NCBI GenBank assembly: GCA_023053575.1
Contig: JAKZAP010000007.1
Span: 10,181,008 to 10,245,007, forward strand
Direction: 5' to 3'
DNA from: Branchinecta lynchi
Taxonomy: Eukaryota; Arthropoda; Branchiopoda; Anostraca; Branchinectidae
DNA length: 64,000 bases
Positions 44,260-55,320 of this stretch are shown here, one piece after another. Position 1 is the stretch's first letter, and every line of letters begins with the position of its first letter. The translations under genes were made by a program, and so were the position numbers. The notes under the pieces are model-generated. The model searched no databases, had not been told where the DNA came from, and saw only the letters and a list, made by a program, of their open reading frames with translations.

Positions 44260-44389
44260 CGAAACAGGTACAAGTGTGAGGTTCTCGACTTCTCTGCCGG
44301 CGTTATTTGGTGTAAATGAAGGGGGCAGCTCAAGGTCGAAGACGAACTCGGTTTTCGGGAATATTCCGCATTCACTGTCGAAGAACACT
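44260..44389 (-). CDS. Nudix hydrolase of the YJR142W/Tnr3 (DUF4743) type, internal exon
   Basis: A 130-base minus-strand exon. Donor GTGAGT follows 44260 and the acceptor CCTGTTCCAG precedes 44389 (or 44387). It encodes VFFDSECGIFPKTEFVFDLE then LPPSFTPNNAGREVENLTLV and PVS. The pattern xGxxPxxxFVxDLELPxxFxPxNxxxEVExxxLxPV is characteristic of the C-terminal half of the Nudix fold in the DUF4743 group (plant NUDT20/24, fungal Tnr3 C-terminus, yeast YJR142W). Those enzymes act on damaged or excess thiamine-type pyrophosphates. The Nudix box itself (GX5EX7REUXEEXGU) would be on an upstream exon, at higher coordinates, which I could not find. The next exon is only tentatively at 43491-43581. 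Confidence 0.75.
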
Positions 44390-45959
44390 CTGGAACAGGA
44401 TTTGAATATTACAGCACGCTACTAGTTAAATTGGCAGAGCTGATTTTAATTCGTTTTCTTCAGATCTGTGCTCCACTATATCTGAGACTTGTTTATTTTT
44501 TTTACGGGTGTGAATCTCAGAAGAAGATGAGAAAAAAAATTAATATGACAAAAGACAAAGATGAGTTATTGCATGGATATTTGGTTTTAAGGTACGCTAG
44601 AGCATGAATGCTAGGTATTTAAGTTATGTCCGGTACTGCACCTGTCTAGAAAATGTTTGCAACAGAGCACAACCAGAATTTTCTTTGGCAAGTGCACATT
44701 ACGTCTTAGTAGCTACAGAGTTAAGATTTAATCTTGCAATTAGCCTAACTAAATTAAGATTAGCAAATCTTTTGTACTGGCATGATACTAGCACTGTTAT
44801 ACCCTAATTGACCCTGAAAACGAATTTGGCATAGTCCACCAAACCTCCTTGATTATGTCACAACACTTAAAGAAGGAATTGAGCTATAATAGTATTCTAG
44901 CTGACCCTGCACTGATCGCTAAATTGTGGCTAAAGTGAGAGACGAATAAAGCTTCTTCAACCTCTTTATCAACTTTTCCTAATTTTGGATGCACCATAGC
45001 ATATAAGAGAAGAGCAAATACAAGACCACGGAAATTCTGCTAGAGGTGGAACATGGGGGTGACATTATCAAGAAAATAGAAGTTGGGTTTGTGATCTTAA
45101 TTCTCTTATATCACATTTCATGACTATTGAGATGAAGCCGATTCTTCTTTTTCTCCTTCTGTTAGAATAGAGAATGGGGAAAGCTCCGAGAACAGAGGGA
45201 GTCACTCTATGCAGACTCTGTGTACCAAAAATTGCGAGAAACAGGGAATGCTTCCAGAATGAATTCTGTTCGACAAACAAATAGGAAGTTGACGAAATTA
45301 ATCTACCAACACCAGCGAAAACTGATTCCCCTCCGAATCTGAAAGGGAGTCCTTTTTTATGATGTTGATGATAATCGGACCATTCCCTGTTCGTCACAGA
45401 TGTTCAGATGTTTGTCACATTAGATGGATTAGATGTGATAGACGTATATGGTTATCCAATACCTGACATGTCTAGACTGGATTAGATTTTGACAGGGATT
45501 TCATCCGTAGACTGGTTTGCGGTGTGGCTTCATCTGGCATTAGGTCTCCTGTGAAGCTGTTAGGAAACTCACCCTTTTATGTAAACCAGATGTAAACCGA
45601 ATAGTAGCAGCAGCCTGTTCAAGGCTATAGGCTACTAGAAATTTTTAATATTTAATTCCTTCGGTAGTAGTATGTTCCAAGAATCCGCCAAAAGGGCCCA
45701 ATGCCCATGCAGGCTTCTTCCTCGTCAATGGATTCTAGGTGTTGCTAGCGCCACTGTTATGCGCTGTTGGCTTCTTTGACCTTTTCTATCAGGTCACACA
45801 CTCGCAGGATCGCAAATAGGTGCTGGAAGATCTTGATTTCGTCTGACTTGGTTGACAGGAATCCTGGCTAAGTTCAGCTTCTTCTTCTTCGGGTTATCTA
45901 CCACTGGTTTATCGTTTGATTTGCCGAACCTCACCCTTTGATGATAGTCGGTCGTCACT
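44390..45959. other. Nudix gene intron or flank; no other exon recognised
   Basis: A 109-codon open frame on the minus strand (45068-45397) has no recognisable domain or supporting splice sites. No Nudix box was found on the minus strand here. Confidence 0.4.
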
Positions 45960-47172
45960 CTGGGGCAACTTATTAGCCACATGACAATCTTAAAAATACA
46001 AACGATTTCTCGAGTTCAAGTATTTGTCCTCAACAACAAGCATTCCTTCTAAAACTGTGTTCTTTGGAATAAAAGTTGTTTCTACAGGTTCCAACAAAGT
46101 AGAGCTTTGACGCTAAATATTTGATGCTATATATTTGGGGCTGTCACAGCCCCAAGGCCTCTAATTATTTACTTTACCGGATGAGACTCCATCCCCTTGA
46201 ATTGACCGCTATCCAGAGGGAAACTTCGGGAAGAACCTAGTCTTCACTAACATATCTGTTGTATACATTGTTTGAAGATTTGACGCTACCTGACGCGCAC
46301 CCCTGGTGATGCTAATTTCTTTGGCCTGCAGATGAAACCTACCAAGCCGTCTGATTGGCTCTGCATAACCCAGAATAGAATTTGGGTTCATCCATACTAA
46401 GGACCATAGTGAATAGTTCAGAGCTAAGGTGACAGCGGCTATTCACTGTTTAGCATAAGGTAACCAGCGCTAGGCAAAGGCTATGCCAAATATTGTATAC
46501 TGAAGAGAAATCCTTATTTTGCTCCAAGCTGCAATTTAAGGTATATACCCAGCATTTGGTCTAGACTAGGGTATCCTAAATCTGTGTGGTGGACTGACCT
46601 TACTGTCATCAGCCTACCAAGTAAACTGGAACCAGGCAATCGTGAAATTAGGGTTTAAATAAGAAGTAATCAATATAAATAAACCCAAATAAATTTGTTG
46701 TTGTTTTGTGTTGTTTATTGGAGCTTCCAGAATTTCTTCTCTATGCTCCAACCCAAATAAATAATCAAAACAGCTGTGATTCTTCTTCCTCCTTTCTATT
46801 ATTTAACAGAAGAAAAACAGCGAACGGGAATACCGGGATACCAATCGTACTAATACGTAGAACCCTCGGAGTCGTACGTATTCTAACGATTGAAATGTGG
46901 CTAATAAGTTGCGTTCGCTTTTGCTGAATTTACGTTTTTGAACGCCTTCGAAGTTCACCGTTTGCTTAATTAGTGTTTTTACGACTCCGGCGATCCTTGC
47001 CAGGTCGACGTTTCTTCGACGATTCAAGCAAACCTCGAACTTGCTAGCGCACGAAGTTCGACGGTCAGAGTTTGAAGGACGAAGGAACTGTGACCGGCGA
47101 CCAAAAACGGTATTTAAGCAGAGACCTTTGAGGTTGAAGGTAACTTCAAACTTCGATCAAAAACGCAACTAA
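45960..47172 (-). repeat. Family E interspersed repeat, copy 2 (inverted relative to copy 1)
   Basis: Ends at 47172 with AACTTCGATCAAAAACGCAA then CTA, the reverse of the start of copy 1. It shares the CGTAGAACCCTCGGAGTCGT, CACATTTCAATCG-type, GGTTTAAATAAGAAGTAATC and GTAGAGCTTTGACGC blocks in order. It contains about 200 bases next to its 47172 end that copy 1 lacks. The two copies form a 17-kb-spaced inverted pair. Confidence 0.55.
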
Positions 47173-48479
47173 TAATAGTGGGAAAGACCGGTGACTGTGC
47201 TAAAATCGTGTCTCTGAAAATCGATTGGAACGCCCCTACCGTTTGGACTTTGTCCAATTTTCAGCGGTAGATGATTAATATAATCAAAGCAAGAAGGCGT
47301 GAGTAGGCAATGTCTGCCAACATTAACTGATTCGACATCGTGAATTCAACATTTTTTTCCATAAAAAAGCGATTTATTCTTGTCCTACTTGTTTTTTGTT
47401 CCAATTAAAGAGGAAATCTGGGTGGAGAGAGAATGCTCATCATAAACAAAACGTGCTTTGATGATGATTCTTTGGAAAGCCATGGAAGAAATTGTCAACA
47501 GAGCGATTTTTTAACGAAAGAACATCCGCTGAACGGCGCTGATTGTTGTGACTCATGGGGCTTACGGGAGTTTCCGGTCTTTTCCACTTTTAACTGTCTT
47601 TGTAGTCAACATTTTTCTGTCAACACCATACAACAGCAGTGTTGCCAGACGGTGCGCATTTGCGCCATTTGGGCGCTTTTTAGAGGCGGCTGCGCTTTGA
47701 ATTTTTCAGTGCGCATTGCGCCAAATTTGCGTATTTCCCTAACTTTCGGCGCAAATTGGGCACATTTTGCTCTTCACATCCCTTAGAAAATGAAAACCAG
47801 ATTAGGATTTGGAAGGAATAGTTGGATCCCATATTTTGGATCCCAAAAAGAAGATCTGATTATATATGTTTCGAAAATTCCGCTGCGGCGCTTTTCGTCA
47901 TATCTCTATTTTGTGGAAGGGCGCGTCATTTGACTGGGGTTTTAAGCCAGTTTTAGGATTGGGATTTTGGAACTTTTGAAAAAATCTCGCCTGCGGTGCT
48001 CACTTTACGTGATCATGGGCAGGTGCCGCAGTCTTGACTAAACTACAGCAGTCGCTGTTGCCGGAACGTCACCAATCAGCACACCATCCAGTTTCTGGAG
48101 CTTCTTAGATTCTTGGTATTTAATCCATGATAAACGATAGCACATGTAAGAGAATCAGTTAAATTTTAGACTATAGAAGAAAAAAAAATTTTGCCGGCGG
48201 CGCTCGATTAAATTTTATCTTGAGTATAATAGATGGAAGCTGTTACTGTAATTGTGCCCGGCAATATATTCTCCAAGTGAGCTTCGCCAAAGCGCCGCCT
48301 AATAGTAGGCCTATCGTCTTTCGGTAAATTGTTGACATATTCGGTAAAAATTTGGATCTGCACCCCCCCCCCAACGAAAATCCACTTGCGACGCTTATGG
48401 CCAGCGAGCACGATATTTGGATCCGAGAGTGGATTCCCTTGTAAGCAGTTGGGCTTGTCAAGTTCATGCATATCTGGAA
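47173..48479. other. No gene recognised
   Basis: TGCGCATTTGCGCCATTTGG and GCGCATTGCGCCAAATTTGC at 47655-47730 form a local GC-rich repeat with partial inverse symmetry. GGATCCCA at 47825-47846 is repeated twice in 20 bases. No exon or complete transposon was recognised. Confidence 0.4.
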
Positions 48480-48800
48480 CGCATTTTTTTTTCGAAAAAT
48501 CTTTTTTGATTTTGAGAAAAAATCTTTGTTTTAAATCGTTTGAGAAAAAATCGATTCTTCGAATGGTCTTGTGATTTTTTGTTTGTTATCCTTAACATTT
48601 TTTTCTCACAAAAGATAATTATCTGATTAATCGTAACTTACACCCTTCTTACACCAAATCAAAATTTCAGAAATGTCTTTTCGTTTTTATATTTTCATAA
48701 AATCTACCGTTTCATGAAAAATCTACAATTTTCAACAAGAGTTGCAGTGCTTTCCACCAGCTGAATTTTTGTTACCGACTGGTCGACAACATGGGGGGGG
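48480..48800 (+). repeat. Family D hAT-like repeat, partial (D4)
   Basis: TTTTTTCGAAAAATC-type repeats followed by TACCGACTGGTCGACAACAT and a G11 run (48793-48803) match the right half of D2. Neither TIR is clear. Confidence 0.5.
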
Positions 48801-48937
48801 GGGCAGGGTTGGGGGGCGGGGTTGGGGGGCAATCCGATTACGTAAATTTTTTTTTTTAGCGAAAAGGCGCATTTTTGCTTCTCTTGCTGCGCAGTCTTGT
48901 GTCAACCATCTGGCAACACAGAACAACAGTTTCCTCT

Positions 48938-49285
48938 GTTGGGTGATATTTGGATTTTTCGATATATCGATATTTTCACTTTCGATATTCGATAATCGAT
49001 ATATCGATATTTCTTTAGTATGTTTCGCTATAGGATACGTCTCGTTTCGCCAAAATCTACTAACGAAATTGTCGTTAAATAGCATCTTGCATCATCTCAA
49101 ACTCCGGAAAAATAAGAACTCGAAAACATATTGCTCCAATTTCGGATATATAAATGTAGGTTATGTTGGATTATTTACAATAATTACGAATGAAAAAATA
49201 TCGTTTTCGATATCGATATTTACGTTTCGATATTTGGTCCGATATATCGGTATATCGTTATCGACATTGAATATCGCTCAACACT
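48938..49285. mobile_element. 348-bp hAT-like MITE rich in CGATAT motifs, with target duplication
   Basis: The element from GTTGGGTGATATTTGG (left) to ATATCGCTCAACACT (right) has inverted ends (GTTGRGYGATATT) and many ATATCGATAT motifs. Identical AGTTTCCTCT lies directly outside both ends (48928-48937 and 49286-49295). The 10-base repeat contains the 8-bp duplication expected of hAT plus two matching bases. A 181-codon open frame across it is not a gene. Confidence 0.8.
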
Positions 49286-49295
49286 AGTTTCCTCT

Positions 49296-50338
49296 AAAAA
49301 TTGGAGAAATGAAACCAGAAACAGGTCAATAAAGGTAACCTGTACCAAAGATCGTGTCAGTAGGACTCATTATCTTTGACCTGTAAAGTACGATACAGTT
49401 TGTTTTGTTGTGACAGTTACGCTAGTGCTTAGTTTAGCCTACAGGAACTTGGGTTGTCAGTGAAATGTCCCCAATTAAAAATAAAATGCCCCATGGCAAA
49501 AAGTCCCTGGCTGTAGATTTATATCACACTAGTGTTCTCTCAAAGTGGATTAATTTAAGACTTAGCCCAGGCAAGTTTAGGCAACCAATACAGTGGCAAT
49601 ACAAAGTCTTTACACAAGCCATACTTGTGTAAAGACTCAAGACTAGGCTAGCCTAGGCCTAAAGTGCTAAATTTACCCTTCATTAGTTAGGGTGTCTTTC
49701 TTGACAGTTAGGACCAGACTGCATTGATCTGTCCTCTTAATCTATTTAGGCCAAGTTTGAGGTTGTTAAAATTCGAGGTTGGATACCCCTCCTGTATACC
49801 CTTTGTATACCCCTCCCATAGGGGAGAGGAGGGCCATACCAGTCATACACAAATCCTCAATTTTTGGGCATGATGCCCCAACGTCTGGGCATGCCCTAAC
49901 GTATGGGCATGGTACCCCTGTGAAATTTGGTTGAACTGACACTGGCTACATACCTAAATAGGGTCTTGTTCCTGTCCTAGATCAAAAGATACCTGATTTC
50001 ACTTTCTATCCAGCCTCATTTTCCAATTTTTAAAATGTTAGAGCACTTCCAAGATACAGAGAGTTTAGTGGAGGCCACTTCTTTCCCAGTGGGTTTACTG
50101 TATCCTTTTCCATGTAGTTGCCACTAGGTTACTCAATCCTTTTCCATGTTATCAAAAAGTCAAAAGTCAGAGTAAAAAAAAATCTCTCATAATTAATACA
50201 ATAAAAGGCAAACAATCTAAAGGAAATATTTGCACCAGTGAACAGATTGAAAAGCTTGCCTCATCCATGCTACCTAGCAGCAATTTTCTGAAAAAGGATA
50301 GGACCCACTAGAAGAGAAGTTACTAGGCCACCATGAGC
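49296..50338. other. No gene recognised; one perfect hairpin
   Basis: A hairpin with 14-bp perfect arms lies at 49605-49637 (AGTCTTTACACAAG / CTTGTGTAAAGACT, 5-base loop). 49855-49915 holds an inverted copy of the dispersed block at 25735-25775, with the phrases CATGCCCTAACG and CAACGTCTGGGCATGCCC. No exon was found. Confidence 0.45.
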
Positions 50339-50637
50339 GTGTTCCACCCTTCTAACAATAGTTACTATTAGTTACTATTTCCGTTCCATCCTCATGAAAA
50401 GTTACTACGCTGACCGTTCCAACCTTGTCGGAATAGTAACAAATAGTTACTATTTGCTTACCATGCTCGGGAGTGTATTAAGTGTAGTAACTACGCATCT
50501 CTGTAACGTGATTGGTCGGATTCGCCTGTGGCGTGAGATCCTGCTGGAAAATAGAAAAATCGTTCCGGCCTTGTCGGCAAAAAGCCAGAATTTGTGACAT
50601 CATGCGTAGTTACTACGGTAAGTAGGGTGGACCACAC
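50339..50637. mobile_element. About 300-bp MITE with GTTACTA-rich inverted ends
   Basis: Ends GTGTTCCACCCTTCTAAC and GTAAGTAGGGTGGACCACAC are imperfect inverted repeats, and the subterminal zones repeat AGTTACTA in both orientations (CAATAGTTACTATTAG, GTAGTTACTACGG). No clear target duplication. Confidence 0.55.
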
Positions 50638-51905
50638 TCCATGTTTCTTCATTTTGCCAAAGTCTCAAAGAGCAAACACTTTTTGGGCTAGGCTATTGCT
50701 GTTATGCAGCATTTCCAAGCAGAGAAAAACTGAACAGAATCAGGTCTTGGTGACAAGATTATACATCCAGAAAATACAGTTTCTTCAGTCTCGTCTACAG
50801 CCCTAGAAGGGGCACCCAACCTCGAATTTCAACCTCAAACTCTGACTGAGGCATGCTGGAATTATAATTATTCTGCCAAGAGTGTGCTTTGTTGGTGCAT
50901 GATCCTCATATGTAGCCAATTTGCAGTGTATGTGTATGCCCCAGTAACCAGAGATCACAGCACTTTTTAAGTCAAAGTAAAATGCTAATTAGTAACAGCC
51001 AAACAGGTGCAACTGGTCCAGTTATCACAGCAATCCATATTCCTGTAGCAAGGTGACTGCAAATCACATATTGACAGTACAAAATGGATACATCAGGGCT
51101 GAGATTTTTCTGTCTTTGGGGTGACTTTGGTTTTGTTGTTCAGGAGAGCCTATGGTCTGAATTTACTTTCACAGATGATGCCGTTCCATTGTTAGTGGTA
51201 GAGCATACTCAACTGTGTCTCGGTTTAAAACTTAAAAAATACATGCTGAATCTGATTTGGTGACAAGCTAAAAGCTTAACGCCAAATGTAACAAAAAATA
51301 ACCCCCAGTCCACGAGGGTTGGTCCTGCAGATGTTCACCCCTGTATAGGTCACATGAACTACTTGGCATTATTTTCTCCTAGCCTAGTAACTTCCTTGTC
51401 TCATACTATTCTCCAAAGACACAAAAATTAATAATCTATTTCTTGTCTTTTCTAAAAGAGTTACACTGTGGTAGGCAAGCATCTCTTTATTTGAATTCTG
51501 GAGAATATGTATGCTCAGAAGGTTCACTTGCTGAACTCTTCTCAGAAACAGGCAGGAAATAGTTCAAGAACCAAACATGTTTCTATGTAAATTGTTCATG
51601 AAGAAAAAGGACCCATCTAGAAATGTCCCCAGCTACACAGTATGTAGCCAATTTCTGCTGTCAGGCTTTACTTTTTATTATTAAGACCATCCCATAGGAA
51701 AAAAGATTACATTCTGAGAGATGGTCACATTCAGTTGCAGCTAAGTATGTGTGACAACAATTTTTAGACAGTGAGACTGGGTAAAGCCTTGAACATACAG
51801 CTGTGTTTCTTGTCATTCATTACCAAAATTCCTTTTTGAGTTTGCTCACTAGGTACTACTAATCTAGTAACTAGATACAACTAGTCTAGTAACCTAGGTA
51901 CTATC
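50638..51905. other. Upstream of the AKTIP-like gene; no gene recognised
   Basis: Less repetitive than the rest of the window. It probably holds promoter or 5' UTR intron sequence of the AKTIP-like gene, but no element can be defined by eye. Confidence 0.35.
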
Positions 51906-52230
51906 CAGTCAACCACAAACCCCTGATTTTTGGATACCCTATGCCAAACGCCGGATATGTCTAGCGTTTGGTATACCCTATGCCTAACGCTGGATACACT
52001 ATGCCAGGTGCTGGATACTGTAACCCAGTAAAGTATTGATGATTTGAGTGAAGCTAAAAAATCAACCAATCAGAACTCCTTCGTATTGAGGTAGGTCAGG
52101 GTTAGGTTACCAACAGGTATCCAGCGTTTGGCATAGGGTATCCAGCGTTAGGCATAGGCTATGCTAAATGCTAGATATACCCAGCGTTTGGCATAGGGTA
52201 TCCAAAAATCAAGGGATTTGTGTTAGACTG
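51906..52230. mobile_element. 325-bp hAT-like MITE with exact 8-bp target duplication
   Basis: Ends CAGTCAACCACAAA and TTTGTGTTAGACTG belong to inverted repeats of about 55 bases. They continue with CTGATTTTTGGATACCCTAT and GCCAAACG-type motifs, which are themselves iterated two to three times on each side. It is flanked by GTACTATC at 51898-51905 and 52231-52238, an exact 8-bp duplication. The centre (AATCAACCAATCAGAACTCC) also occurs at 43790 and near 29960. It lies about 380 bases before the AKTIP-like start codon. Confidence 0.85.
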
Positions 52231-52480
52231 GTACTATCTCACCAGGTCAATATCGATTTGAAAAAGTTTGAAAAAGAACTTTGGCATAGCCTACATCAAA
52301 ATTTTCAAGGATTGTGATACAGCTTCTCAGGTTGTTTGCAGCACATTTGTAGAAAGCTAGACTGTGTGTGGCATTGAGGGAAAAAGAATATTATAGAGAC
52401 CAACTGGGTCAATTGTAATTAAGAGCTTTCTTGGTACCAGCTTGTTCTTGTGCAGAAAGAATTCTTGCTTTATTTTTCAG

Positions 52481-52614
52481 GTTTAAAAGAGGTGTGAAAG
52501 AGTAGTACCAGCTGAAGAAGGAAAGAAGAGTAATGAGAGAAATAGTACAAGGAATACTTATTAAACGCCTCAAAGTGTTGAAATCCAACTAGCCTACTTA
52601 AGAACTGTCGAAAA
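52481..52614 (+). other. AKTIP: Probable 5' UTR part of AKTIP-like first coding exon
   Basis: An acceptor-like TTTATTTTTCAG ends at 52480, so the first coding exon may begin at 52481 after a non-coding upstream exon. No in-frame ATG precedes 52615. Confidence 0.4.
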
Positions 52615-52823
52615 ATGGCTGACTCAGAAAGGGTCCATCAGCCTCTAAACAGAAGTCAGAGCACAAGGAATTCCCTAAGGAAACTTCTCCCAGCAATCCC
52701 AGAGCAAGCCAAAACAGCTCCCAGAGACAACAAAGATGCAAATGGACTAGGGGCCAGCAGCTCAGCAAGAGGGTTATCATCTCTTGATCGGATCTTAAAA
52801 GAATATGAGCTCCTTGGACAGTA
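52615..52823 (+). CDS. AKTIP: AKTIP-like, exon 1 (start codon, disordered N-terminus)
   Basis: ATG at 52615 in context GAAAAATGG opens MADSERVHQPLNRSQSTRNS. The exon continues with a polar, probably disordered segment including KLLPAIPEQAK (human AKTIP has KKQLPSIPKNA) and ends ILKEYELLGQ plus TA before a GTAAGT donor at 52824. If unspliced the frame would stop at TAG (52822-52824). Splicing gives TA|C Tyr, followed by exon 2. AKTIP (fused toes homolog) is a ubiquitin-conjugating enzyme variant of the FTS-Hook-FHIP complex, which links early endosomal cargo to dynein. It has also been linked to Akt binding and telomere maintenance in vertebrates. This is the first of six exons whose phases all agree. 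The mature product is 270 residues (human 292). Confidence 0.9.
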
Positions 52824-53575
52824 GTAAGTTCAGTTAATTCACCTGCTAGTGAGTAGTTGTGATTTCAGATAGAACCAAGCTAAGCTAAGTTGAGTTTAGT
52901 CTTGGTTCAGATGGCCACTTATACCCTAATTCCCAATTGCAAGAACCAAGTAATAGGTTCATTGTAAAGATATTGGATCATAGCCAAGGAGTGACGTAGA
53001 TAGTTAGATGTAGTTTTTGCCTGAAAATCCGGAGGGCCATGGCAACAAAATAAGAAACATTACGAGTAAACTTTGCCCTATTCCATAAACCTGGTCGTGT
53101 TCTCCATAGCCAACCTTACAAAGCATCCGAGCTTCCTTATAGGCAAGAAACACTCATTATTCGTTATCTTTCGCAATCTGACCCACTCTTCGTTCCGTTG
53201 ACATCTCAAGCCAGCATCCTTTTATTTCAAGGAATTGTCGCATTAAATGACTGTCATCCGTACGTCGAAATACAGGGATACAAGAAAAAAGTAGGCTAGT
53301 GAGAAATAGCAAATTATGCATCAGCCCTAATCACTAATAAATATTTAAACTCACTCTCGCTCGTCAAACCTACTTTACGAATAACTCTTCGTCCCGGCTT
53401 TGCCAAGGAATATAGACCAAGGGATGATAGAGTCCTAATTTCAGATTGACACACTTCGAATTCCTGGTCCTTTAGAGTCTTCCTCATCAACTTTACTACT
53501 TGCCATACTTCTAGATCAACCGCTTTTCTCTCGTTCCACACATTAAGGTTTAAAAAAAAAATGATTATTTTTCAG

Positions 53576-53640
53576 CAAGCTGTTCTTAGACCAGAAAGTG
53601 CCTGGACTATATGTGATACCTTCTTCAAGAAGTCTCTATG
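53576..53640 (+). CDS. AKTIP: AKTIP-like, exon 2 (start of UEV fold)
   Basis: A 65-base exon between TTATTTTTCAG and GTAAGT. It encodes KLFLDQKVPGLYVIPSSRSL and Y, with split codons on both sides (C completes Tyr, G begins Glu). It matches [20 protein letters not shown] of human AKTIP, the first helix and loop of the ubiquitin-conjugating-like fold (residues 71-91 here). Confidence 0.9.
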
Positions 53641-54093
53641 GTAAGTTATTTTCTGCCCTTTGACAGATCCAAAGTGCATCTGTACTCTATGTAGTCATAG
53701 TATGTGTGCGAGAGTTTGAGGGAAATTCAGGTTCACAGAATACTGCTAGGCTGAGGTACACCAAAACGTGCGTACCAGCAACCACAAGTGAAATACTTGC
53801 CCGTGAGGGCACCTTGTGGCTCACAAATTTAGAAGACAGCGCCCAGGCCTTGAACACTGACGCCAAGTACGCAGGCCCGACTATCCATGTTCACATATGG
53901 TATTCTTTATCCTATCAGTCTGTAGTAGGCTACTGACAGTCAGGAGCGAATTCTGCCTAGGTGCCCAAAGCTCGGAGGTGGCCTCGGCCAGGGCCGCGAT
54001 GGTAATTGAAATTTGTGAAAAAGTATTGTTGGTACTTGTCTCATTTTTGCTTGTCTATTTTCTAAAGTCGTACGTTAAAAAAAGTAAAGTTTG

Positions 54094-54635
54094 TTTTTTG
54101 TTAAATTACCAAATTGGGGTTAACTGCGTAGGGGCTCTGGCATCCTATGCCCGGTCCGGGAAAAAATGATTGTTAAATACTGATTCAGCATCTCTTATTA
54201 CTCCGAAATCGGACATCTAATCAACTACAGATAAAAGTTTTGCTTTTAACAAATTTTCCAGATTGGTCGGATTCCGGCCGAACTACTTGCCCGGGAGAAA
54301 ACGGTTTTCATATTCGTGTTCAGCATGTCTTCTTACCCCTTAGTCGACTATCTTATTAGCTGTTTAAAAATATTTTGTTAGCCCCTTAATTTGAACCCTT
54401 CCCCCACCCTTAATCGTAGGGCTACAAAGCCCATCTACGACTCGACCTTTCGCTTGACCCAAAGACTCCTCACATCAAGCTTCATCAAAATATCTCATTT
54501 CCCTTCGAGAGTTATCGTGCTTACAGACGAACAACTTTTGCGACGTCATAGGTATCCCTCCACTTACGTTTTTTTGTTAAATTACCAAATTGCTTTAACT
54601 GCCTAGGGGCTCTGGAATCCTACGCCCGGGCCTGC
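54094..54635 (-). repeat. Family B fragment (B7) bracketed by a long direct repeat
   Basis: A family B internal array and reversed head (GAGAGTTATCGTGC, TATCCCTCCACTTACGTTTT, ending about 54568) lie between two copies of a roughly 65-base sequence. It includes TTAAATTACCAAATTG, then TTAACTGC and TAGGGGCTCTGG, at 54094-54159 and 54569-54635. The flanking copies differ at a few positions. It is much longer than any normal target duplication. Located in AKTIP intron 2. Confidence 0.65.
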
Positions 54636-54800
54636 CGAAAGTACTGTTAGCAGCAGAGCTGATGGACTCGAGGACTCGGACTCATCTTTCACGGAGCTAT
54701 CCGGCCGCCAGAGCTGGACTCGTCTCCGAGGCGCCTTTTTCAAGGACTCGGGATTTGCTGGACTAGCAGAAGCTGTTGTTAACAGGTTCTTGTCTTTCAG

Positions 54801-54898
54801 AATGGTATGGAGTCCTGTTTGTGCATAGCAACTTGTATCAGGGTGGAGTTTTCCGCTTCATATTGATCATACCGACAAATTTTCCAGAGACAATGCCG
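54801..54898 (+). CDS. AKTIP: AKTIP-like, exon 3 (UEV beta-sheet)
   Basis: A 98-base exon after TGTCTTTCAG and before GTAAGC. It encodes EWYGVLFVHSNLYQGGVFRF then ILIIPTNFPETMP. Human AKTIP reads [34 protein letters not shown]. This is the beta-meander of the E2 fold with the G-x-F-x-F strand and the P-x-x-x-P flap. Ends in phase 0 (residues 92-124). Confidence 0.92.
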
Positions 54899-55217
54899 GT
54901 AAGCAAGTCTTTAAGTTTTATATTACCACAATCGTATCATCCCATTCCCGTCTAACTTCAGTGTGCAGGTGAATTAACCTGCACTCGGATACCGGAAAAC
55001 GAGACGTAAAATTTCGAGACGGTGTTCAAGTACGAAATATGCTAAAGGACGTTTTGGGGCCCTAAAATTAAGTGCTTAGACACGCCATAAATTGTTTCAA
55101 GGTGATTTAAACACGTAACGTTCCGCGTTAGATAGGGATTAGGATCCTTTATAGGGCCCCGCTATGCTCTGCTACTTTTTAAATTGTTTGCTTTTTTTCA
55201 AAGTTAAATTATTTACT

Positions 55218-55320
55218 CATAGCTTGTTCACACGGGACCGAAATAAGCGCGGAAATAGCGGCTGATCTGTTCGACGACGGATCAACTGTTCGCTTTTGAC
55301 GGGAGAATTAAAAGAAAACT
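55218..55320 (+). repeat. Family G dispersed repeat
   Basis: CATAGCTTGTTCACACGGGA, then AGCGGCTGATC and CGACGGATCAACTGTTCG. The same phrases occur inverted at 28850-28925 and partly at 26885-27005. Possibly MITE ends, but no duplication was identified. In AKTIP intron 3. Confidence 0.5.

Noticed and set aside
45068..45397. 109-codon minus-strand frame near the Nudix exon
   Set aside because: No Nudix box or DUF4743 motif, no splice sites at sensible places. Probably chance.
48742..49287. 181-codon plus-strand open frame
   Set aside because: Runs across a G-rich repeat and a CGATAT-rich MITE with its own inverted ends. The frame is a by-product of the low-complexity sequence.
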